Positions 31,787 through 36,635 of a DNA stretch of 36,635 bases are shown piece after piece (position 1 is the first letter of the stretch; each line of letters opens with the position of its first letter). The DNA lies in NCBI GenBank assembly GCA_035530875.1, contig DATKUB010000051.1:1-36635 (forward strand), written 5' to 3'. The stretch is from JANXYY01 sp035530875. Its GTDB lineage: Bacteria > Actinomycetota > Actinomycetes > Nanopelagicales > Nanopelagicaceae. The position numbers and the translations under genes were made by a program. Under the pieces are notes generated by a model. It saw only the letters and a list, made by a program, of their open reading frames with translations. It was not told the DNA's origin and made no database searches.

Positions 31787-33148
31787 ATGGACACCAAAGA
31801 CTTTGGCGGACGACTCCGCCAGGAGCGTGTGAAGGCGGGTTTATCCCAGTCAGATCTGGCTGCAGGAATCATGAGCGCCAGCCACATCTCTCTTCTTGAA
31901 TCAGGCCAGCGGAGTCCGTCACCTGAAATGCTGGAGCAGTTGGCCGAACGGCTTGGCGTAACGGGTCAGTTCCTAACCAGCGGCCCAACTTCGCGGGCAG
32001 CGGAGTCAAGGCGGAAGAACTTGCTCTTTGCTGAGATGGCGCTAAAAAATGGCGACGTCGAATTCGCGGAGAAATCACTCAGGGCAATAGTGGGAGAACT
32101 TGATTCTACTGAGAGCATTGAGTTCGCCATCCGCGCCCGCCATTTATATGCAATGGCCCTTGAAGGTTTAGGGCGCTTGGAAGAAGCCTCGCGCGAACTT
32201 CGGCAGGCAATCAACTCTGCGAAGGCTTCTGGCCTTCCCCTCGAAGCCGTTGAAATGACCATCACACTCTCCGCCTGCGCGAAGGAATCAGGAGATTTTG
32301 TAACAGCTATTGAGTTAGTTACCGAGGCGCAACTCTCATTTCCGCGGGAATTGCGGCAGAGCGCCACTTACGCACGGCTGATCTCCAGTGCAATCGCAAT
32401 TCACTACCTACGCGGGGATTATGTGCGCGCGCAAGATCTGGCTGAACAAGCGCTAAACGTATTCGATGATCGCACTGATCCAACGGCGCGCGCGGCGATT
32501 CTCTGGAATGCCAGCCTCGCCGCCGATGCAAACGATGACACGTCGAAGGCCCTCCTTCTTGCCCAGCGCGCCGCTGGTCTTTACTCGGAGGGCGACGATC
32601 GGAGATTCGAAGGTCAACTGAGAGTTGCTATCTCTTGGCTCTTTACCCGGCAGACACCACCCGACGTATCTTCAGCTCGCGAACAGTTGATTCGAGCTGA
32701 AGAGTTACTAACTGATTCGGGTGCACTCGTCGACAAGGCATATCTTGAAACGGAACTCGCCCGCGTCGAATGGCTTGATCAGAATTATGACGTGGCACTG
32801 CAAAAAGCCACTACAGCTCTAGGAATGCTTGAAGGATCCAAAGATCGTCTCTTAAGTGCAGATGCGCACTTGTTGGCTGCAAGAGCGCAAATCAGCCTTG
32901 GCCACGAGATTGAATCGGGTATGCATCTGGACGCCGCCCGGAGCATCCTTGCAGGCATGGAGCCATCTAGGCAGAATTCGCTTGCATGGCGCGAACTTGG
33001 TGACATCTACGCAAATATGGAACTCAAGGCTGAAGCTCTTGATTCGTACCGAGAGGCCCTGCAAGAAGCAGGTGTGCCGGCTAGCCCGATGGCATTCGTC
33101 GACTCTGCAAAAGCCGAGGAAGATGCTGGGATATCGCACCTTCAGTAA
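31787..33148 (+). CDS. XRE-family HTH regulator with TPR-like C-terminal domain (RRNPP-like)
   Basis: 453 residues. The N-terminal HTH_3 domain (about 5-60) reads LRQERVKAGLSQSDLA, then SASHISLLESGQRSPS, the classic XRE recognition region, and LAERLGV. From about 75 to 430 the protein is all-helical with repeated TPR-like helix pairs, for example FAIRARHLYAMALEGLGRLEEA, RAAILWNASLAADAND and AWRELGDIYANMELKAEALDSYREAL. This one-domain-each layout and length fit the Rgg/PlcR/NprR class of peptide-binding regulators and also some actinobacterial HTH-TPR proteins of unknown ligand. The start at 31787 follows a TACTGT box by 6 nt. Divergent to a small secreted peptide gene. Regulator call is firm, peptide ligand is inference. 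Confidence 0.88.
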   Translation: MDTKDFGGRLRQERVKAGLSQSDLAAGIMSASHISLLESGQRSPSPEMLEQLAERLGVTGQFLTSGPTSRAAESRRKNLLFAEMALKNGDVEFAEKSLRAIVGELDSTESIEFAIRARHLYAMALEGLGRLEEASRELRQAINSAKASGLPLEAVEMTITLSACAKESGDFVTAIELVTEAQLSFPRELRQSATYARLISSAIAIHYLRGDYVRAQDLAEQALNVFDDRTDPTARAAILWNASLAADANDDTSKALLLAQRAAGLYSEGDDRRFEGQLRVAISWLFTRQTPPDVSSAREQLIRAEELLTDSGALVDKAYLETELARVEWLDQNYDVALQKATTALGMLEGSKDRLLSADAHLLAARAQISLGHEIESGMHLDAARSILAGMEPSRQNSLAWRELGDIYANMELKAEALDSYREALQEAGVPASPMAFVDSAKAEEDAGISHLQ

Positions 33149-33186
33149 TTTTTCACTGACCCTGTTTCGCCGTCCTCAGAGTGAGT

Positions 33187-33192
33187 TAACGT
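33187..33192 (+). promoter_or_regulatory. -10 element of the GNAT gene
   Basis: TAACGT ends 7 nt before the ATG at 33200 and no ribosome site is present, so a leaderless start is likely. Confidence 0.4.
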
Positions 33193-33199
33193 GTTGCTT

Positions 33200-33697
33200 A
33201 TGAACTCGCGTCTTCAGATTAAACCGGTCGCACCCTGGCACGCCGAAGCACTTTTTCAAGCGCTGGATTTCGATAGCGTGTATGAATTTTTAAACTCAAA
33301 TCGCCCCGAAACAGTCGCGGAAATGTCGGCGACCATTGATCGGTATGTGGCGGGCCCAAGCGATGGAAGTGAAGATATCTGGCTCAATTTTGTGGTGCTG
33401 ATCGGCAATCAAATCATCGGTTGTACCCAGGCAACAATCGTCGGTTCGAGATCAGAGATCGCATATCTATTCAGTCCCGTTGTAGTAGGGCAGGGTTATG
33501 CCACCCGTGCGACTGAATGGCTAATAAATTATGTGACGGAAACCCATGGCATAAGCAAGTTCTGGGCAACTACCGACCCAAGAAATGAAAGATCAATTAG
33601 CCTTTTAAAACGGTGCGACTTTATCGAGACTTCACTTCCAGAACATGGGCTCCGCTCCTACGATGACGGCGATCTGGTCTTTACTCTCGGACAATAA
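33200..33697 (+). CDS. GNAT-family N-acetyltransferase (RimJ/RimL-like)
   Basis: Acetyl-CoA-dependent acetyltransferase of 165 residues. Visible are LQIKPVAPWHAEALFQAL at the N-terminus, a central beta region (WLNFVVLIGNQIIGCTQA), the acetyl-CoA loop SPVVVGQGYATRATEWLI (Q/GxGxAT type, about 95-112) and the C-terminal NERSISLLKRCDFIE. The ATG at 33200 follows a TAACGT box; a GTG at 33191 is an alternative. Acceptor unknown. It lies 51 nt downstream of the HTH-TPR regulator, same strand. Confidence 0.85.
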   Translation: MNSRLQIKPVAPWHAEALFQALDFDSVYEFLNSNRPETVAEMSATIDRYVAGPSDGSEDIWLNFVVLIGNQIIGCTQATIVGSRSEIAYLFSPVVVGQGYATRATEWLINYVTETHGISKFWATTDPRNERSISLLKRCDFIETSLPEHGLRSYDDGDLVFTLGQ

Positions 33698-33739
33698 GTT
33701 CCTCATACTCATAGATTTTGCGAAAGGAGCGGTCTAACG

Positions 33740-34075
33740 ATGGTTGAGTGCGTCGCGGTCATCTTCACGTCAAAAAGAACCCTAGAACATGACGAAGACT
33801 ACGATCGCTGGTCCAATCGAATGGATGAATTGGTACGCGAGCAACCGGGCTTTATTGATGCCGTCAGCATCAGAGATCCGAATTCACGAATAGGAATTAC
33901 CGTCTCTTACTTTATCGATGAAGATTCCGTGAAACTTTGGAGAGCAAATACCGAACATCTTGAAGCCCAATATCTCGGGCGAAACGCTTTCTATGAAAGT
34001 TACTCCGTCAAAGTTGCGAAGGTATACCGCGAGTATGCCATGACAAGAGAATCAACTGGAACAGCGACGAGATAA
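33740..34075 (+). CDS. ABM-domain (antibiotic biosynthesis monooxygenase-like) protein
   Basis: Small dimeric alpha/beta-barrel protein of 111 residues. The pattern VAVIFTSKRT, YDRWSNRMDELVREQPGFIDAVSIRD and ITVSYFIDEDSVKLWRANTEHLEAQ is typical of ABM/YgiN-like domains, including the Trp-Arg-x2-x-H helix. GAAAGGAG precedes the ATG. Members act as small monooxygenases or have structural roles; no substrate can be given. It is 42 nt after the GNAT gene, possibly the same transcript, and ends before a large inverted repeat. Confidence 0.85.
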   Translation: MVECVAVIFTSKRTLEHDEDYDRWSNRMDELVREQPGFIDAVSIRDPNSRIGITVSYFIDEDSVKLWRANTEHLEAQYLGRNAFYESYSVKVAKVYREYAMTRESTGTATR

Positions 34076-34113
34076 CTAAAGTTTGGTTTTGGCCGTCTGA
34101 TATTCATCTTCCG

Positions 34114-34170
34114 TTCGTTGACACCTCTTAATCAGCCAGTCATAGTGCTTGATTAAGAGGTGCCAACGAA
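34114..34170. repeat. Long inverted repeat between ABM and arsC genes
   Basis: Arms of 21 nt with one mismatch: TTCGTTG-A-CACCTCTTAATCA (34114-34134) against TGATTAAGAGGTG-C-CAACGAA (34150-34170), with a 15-nt loop. A short T-rich run (TGTTTTCTT) follows on the plus strand. It could be a terminator for the upstream genes, an attenuator in the arsC leader, or a small mobile-element remnant. Confidence 0.8.
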
Positions 34171-34199
34171 CATGTTTTCTTAATCGGCAAGGAGCTGTG

Positions 34200-34601
34200 A
34201 TGTCGCCCAATTCTCGTCCTAGCGTCTTATTCGTCTGCGTTCATAACGCGGGCCGCTCGCAGATGGCAGCGGGGTTTCTGACGCATCTGGCTGGGGATCG
34301 AGTGGAGGTCCGCTCCGCTGGTTCTGTACCCGCGAGTTCCATCAATCCAGTTGCTATCAAGGCCATGCTTGAGGTTGGCATTGACATCTCCCGCGAGCTA
34401 CCGAAAGTGCTCACCACCGAAGCCGTACAGGATGCCGACGTGGTCATCACCATGGGGTGTGGAGATGCCTGTCCAATCTTTCCGGGAAAGCGCTACCTAG
34501 ATTGGAAATTGACCGACCCAGCCGGAGCCTCTCTGGAGGCCGTTCGCCCAATCCGTGATGAGATCCGTGGCTTGATCGAGAATTTGCTCACTGAAATCTA
34601 A
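34200..34601 (+). CDS. arsC: Arsenate reductase, LMW-phosphatase fold
   Basis: Reduces arsenate to arsenite. The 133 residues have the phosphate-binding loop CVHNAGRSQMAAGF (C-x5-R, near residues 12-25), a downstream cysteine pair MGCGDACP (C-x3-C) and the closing LDWKLTDPAG motif, separating it from true tyrosine phosphatases. The ATG at 34200 has AGGAG 5 nt upstream. The reductant may be thioredoxin or mycothiol. No arsR or arsB is adjacent. The gene overlaps the convergent DUF4389 gene by 4 nt and has a large inverted repeat upstream. Confidence 0.92.
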   Translation: MSPNSRPSVLFVCVHNAGRSQMAAGFLTHLAGDRVEVRSAGSVPASSINPVAIKAMLEVGIDISRELPKVLTTEAVQDADVVITMGCGDACPIFPGKRYLDWKLTDPAGASLEAVRPIRDEIRGLIENLLTEI

Positions 34602-35197
34602 AACGAAAAAGTCGGATATTCGTCAGTGACGAGTACAAAGGCATATCCAATGACTCGATTCCAATAAGCAATGATCCCAGCGACTGGTTGAGCGCACCAA
34701 GCTGGATAGACCCCGGTGAATAAGATTGAAAACCAGGCGAAGACAGTCAGCGCCAAGGCATAAAGGGCATAGATACAACCAACTACATAGAGCGGGATCG
34801 CCAAAAACCACTTAACCAACGGCAGAGTTCGTTTTAGCGGACGGTTCGCCGCTATCTCGGGATACTGCACTTCTATGGATGCGTTTGCCTCAATTGTCGG
34901 ATACACATCGACTAAGAGAAGAAAGTACGCGCTCACCCTGACGCTCAACCCCATCAGCGCGCGATTGAAAGAGTAGACATATGACGGGTATTTGCCGCGA
35001 AAGACAATCGCCAGGAAGGCGGGGGCTACCAAGAGGGCGCTTGTGGAGTGCCAGTGGTGCGCGGAGTCCCGCCAAGAGCCGGAGAAGGAAGATAGAAAGA
35101 TTGCTGCCGGAATCATTATGAAAATTCGGAAAAAAGTGGTGGCCCGGTTGCGATCGGTGAACTTAACTTCAATATTCGTCTCAATTTGTTGACTCAT
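34598..35197 (-). CDS. DUF4389-family membrane protein
   Basis: 199 residues with about four hydrophobic segments. The pattern RNRATTFFRIFIMIPAAIFL near the start, FRGKYPSYVYSFN, LLLVDVYPTIE and the final LVTDEYPTFSF is characteristic of the DUF4389 family, frequent in actinomycetes and of unknown function. The ATG at 35197 begins MSQQIETNIEVKF. Its 3' end overlaps arsC convergently. Confidence 0.85.
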   Translation of the reverse strand: MSQQIETNIEVKFTDRNRATTFFRIFIMIPAAIFLSSFSGSWRDSAHHWHSTSALLVAPAFLAIVFRGKYPSYVYSFNRALMGLSVRVSAYFLLLVDVYPTIEANASIEVQYPEIAANRPLKRTLPLVKWFLAIPLYVVGCIYALYALALTVFAWFSILFTGVYPAWCAQPVAGIIAYWNRVIGYAFVLVTDEYPTFSF

Positions 35198-35262
35198 GTG
35201 TTGAGAGTACTCACGGACATGGGCTACAAACCAGACTGGAAATGACCTGTGTACTACTTCGA

Positions 35263-35895
35263 TTAAGTCGGCCGATCCAAGATCAGAAGCGCGGCTACCC
35301 GAGGAGCCAGCGCGCGAAAAGCTAGGCCACGATGGCTTATCTCGTCCTTCTCGTCGGCGCTAAGTTGAGCCATCGTTTGGGTGCACCCGAGCGGCATAAA
35401 AATGGGGTCGTAACCGAAGCCTCCACTGCCACGAGGCTCGGAAATCAGAGTTCCAACGATCCGACCTTCTTCAACGATTTCGGTAACGCCCGGAATAACA
35501 AGGGCGGCGGCACAAGCGAAATGGGCTCCACGTCGCACTTCTGGAACATGCGAGAGTTGAGCCAAGAGCAGCGCCAAGTTCGCTTGATCGTCGCCATGCC
35601 GGCCCGACCAACGAGCCGAATATATTCCCGGCATCCCGTTCAGTGCATCAACGCAGAGACCGCTGTCATCAGCAATGGCGGGTAGGCCGGTTGCATTTGC
35701 TACTGCTCGAGCTTTGATAAGCGCGTTGGCCGCGAAGGTATCGCCAGTCTCCTCCACGTCATCAAGACCAAACTCATCTGTGCCGACTAACTCGATGCTT
35801 TCAGCGGGATTAGAAACCAGATCTGCCAAAATACGCCGGAGTTCTTCGATCTTTCCGACATTTCTAGTCGCAAGAATTAAGCGATGGGCCGACAT
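35263..35895 (-). CDS. rdgB: XTP/dITP diphosphatase (non-canonical purine NTP pyrophosphatase)
   Basis: Removes ITP, XTP and dITP from the nucleotide pool by releasing pyrophosphate. It has 210 residues. Family motifs: ATRNVGKIEELRRIL (substrate/phosphate lysine, near 8-22), ADDSGLCVDALNG (catalytic Asp, near 75-87), YSARWSG, GSGGFGYDPIFMP and ISHRGLAFRAL. The ATG directly follows the rph stop with no gap, so the genes are co-transcribed and coupled, a common bacterial arrangement. Confidence 0.95.
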   Translation of the reverse strand: MSAHRLILATRNVGKIEELRRILADLVSNPAESIELVGTDEFGLDDVEETGDTFAANALIKARAVANATGLPAIADDSGLCVDALNGMPGIYSARWSGRHGDDQANLALLLAQLSHVPEVRRGAHFACAAALVIPGVTEIVEEGRIVGTLISEPRGSGGFGYDPIFMPLGCTQTMAQLSADEKDEISHRGLAFRALAPRVAALLILDRPT

Positions 35896-36621
35896 TCACA
35901 AATCCAGAGTATTGCGCTGCAACACCGATAGTTCTGCGCAACCGGCAACAGCTAAATCAAGTAGTTGATTGAGAAGCGCGCGATCAAAGGGCGCACCCTC
36001 CGCGGTTCCCTGTACTTCCACAAAATTTCCCTCGCCGGTACAGACCACATTCATATCAGTCTCGGCCCTAACGTCTTCTTCGTAACAAAGGTCAAGGCGT
36101 GGCGTCCCGTCGATGATGCCTACGCTCACGGCCGCGACGCTACTAATTAGCGGCTCCGCGCCAGGTCGGAGTAGCCCTTTGCCACGTGCCCATTCAACGG
36201 CGTCAACCAGTGCCACATAGGCCCCGGTGATCGCTGCTGTCCTGGTGCCACCATCGGCCTGCAGAACGTCGCAATCCAGGACAATGGTGTTCTCCCCAAG
36301 CGCTTTGGTATCGATGATGGCGCGGAGCGATCGACCGATAAGTCTGGAGATCTCCTGGGTCCGTCCGCCCAATTTCCCCTTAACGCTCTCTCTAGCTGAT
36401 CTGGTGTGGGTGGCCCTAGGGAGCATGGCATATTCGGAGGTGACCCAGCCGGTTCCAGTTCCTTTTAGCCAGCGCGGAACCCCTTCGGTAAAGGAGGCCG
36501 TACAGAGAACGCGAGTGGCGCCGAACTCGACAAGGACGCTGCCTTCCGCATGATCCAGCCAGCCTCTGGTGAAGCGAATAGTTCTGAGTTGGTCATCGGC
36601 ACGGCCGTCGAGTCTGGTCAT
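35896..36621 (-). CDS. rph: Ribonuclease PH
   Basis: Phosphorolytic 3'-5' exoribonuclease that trims tRNA 3' ends. The 241 residues are complete. It has MTRLDGRADDQLRTI (RPDGR-type start), VLCTASF, RSARESVKGKLGGRTQEISRLIGRSLR (phosphate- and RNA-binding arginines, quoted here only in outline: GRTQEISRLIGRSLR), LDCDVLQADGGTRTAAI and LDLCYEEDVRAETDMNVV. A TAGGGT box is 6 nt before the ATG. First gene of rph-rdgB. Confidence 0.95.
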   Translation of the reverse strand: MTRLDGRADDQLRTIRFTRGWLDHAEGSVLVEFGATRVLCTASFTEGVPRWLKGTGTGWVTSEYAMLPRATHTRSARESVKGKLGGRTQEISRLIGRSLRAIIDTKALGENTIVLDCDVLQADGGTRTAAITGAYVALVDAVEWARGKGLLRPGAEPLISSVAAVSVGIIDGTPRLDLCYEEDVRAETDMNVVCTGEGNFVEVQGTAEGAPFDRALLNQLLDLAVAGCAELSVLQRNTLDL

Positions 36622-36627
36622 TCCAGA

Positions 36628-36633
36628 ACCCTA
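36628..36633 (-). promoter_or_regulatory. -10 element of rph-rdgB
   Basis: TAGGGT on the minus strand, followed by 6 nt and the ATG at 36621, a leaderless-type start. The -35 region lies beyond the window. Confidence 0.45.
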
Positions 36634-36635
36634 TC

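Overview
The window looks like a chromosome segment of an actinomycete (Actinomycetota), probably a streamlined, moderate-GC, free-living lineage. The reasons are: GC near one half (by eye); many GTG/TTG starts; several leaderless-looking genes with a TANNNT -10 box 5-8 nt before the start codon; an adjoining rph-rdgB pair; an actinobacterial-style substrate-binding lipoprotein; and an ArsC with a C-x3-C pair. No insertion sequence, phage gene, CRISPR array or rRNA was seen. The species cannot be named from the sequence alone.

Layout. (1) 1-4252, minus strand: a Calvin-cycle block of form II RuBisCO (cbbM), class I fructose-1,6-bisphosphatase and phosphoribulokinase (cut by the window edge), preceded by a nucleoside hydrolase. 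(2) 4263-7257: a duplicated two-module sensor kinase running into that block, and a divergent NarL-type response regulator. (3) 7363-8019: a secreted Lys/Ala-rich repeat protein. (4) 8166-11876, minus strand: a sugar ABC transporter ending in gluconokinase. (5) 12457-16381, plus strand: a complete PotABCD-like ABC transporter, followed convergently by a metallophosphoesterase and the glycerol-3-phosphate dehydrogenase gene glpD. (6) 19755-25354, plus strand: a mannose-6-phosphate-isomerase-like protein, ribokinase, a glutamine-synthetase-like gamma-glutamylamine ligase, an aldehyde dehydrogenase and an SDR, with a convergent TetR gene. (7) 26003-28889: a membrane protein, then a three-gene split cytochrome b operon containing a 51-residue single-TM protein. 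(8) 28996-30988: quinone oxidoreductase, a divergent GroES paralog, tRNA-Leu(TAG) and an isochorismatase-family hydrolase. (9) 31313-33148: a putative secreted-peptide/HTH-TPR-regulator module. (10) 33200-36621: GNAT, ABM-domain protein, ArsC, DUF4389 membrane protein, RdgB and RNase PH.

How the genes may work together. Ribose from nucleosides (nucleoside hydrolase plus ribokinase) and gluconate (gluconokinase) both lead to ribulose-5-phosphate, the substrate of phosphoribulokinase and so of RuBisCO. The two-component system placed head-on to this block is a candidate regulator. In the centre, a polyamine-type importer, a cytoplasmic phosphodiesterase, GlpD and the GS/ALDH/SDR set could together break down a glycerophospho-amine such as glycerophosphoethanolamine. 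This is an inference from context.

The most novel candidate is at 31.3-33.1 kb. An XRE-HTH protein with a long TPR-like C-terminal region is divergent from a 41-codon gene encoding a signal peptide plus a 16-residue tail (GGFKVSTFSPPTCCSY). Two inverted repeats lie in the shared promoter region. This is the layout of Firmicutes RRNPP (Rgg/SHP, PlcR/PapR) peptide signalling, here in an apparent actinomycete.
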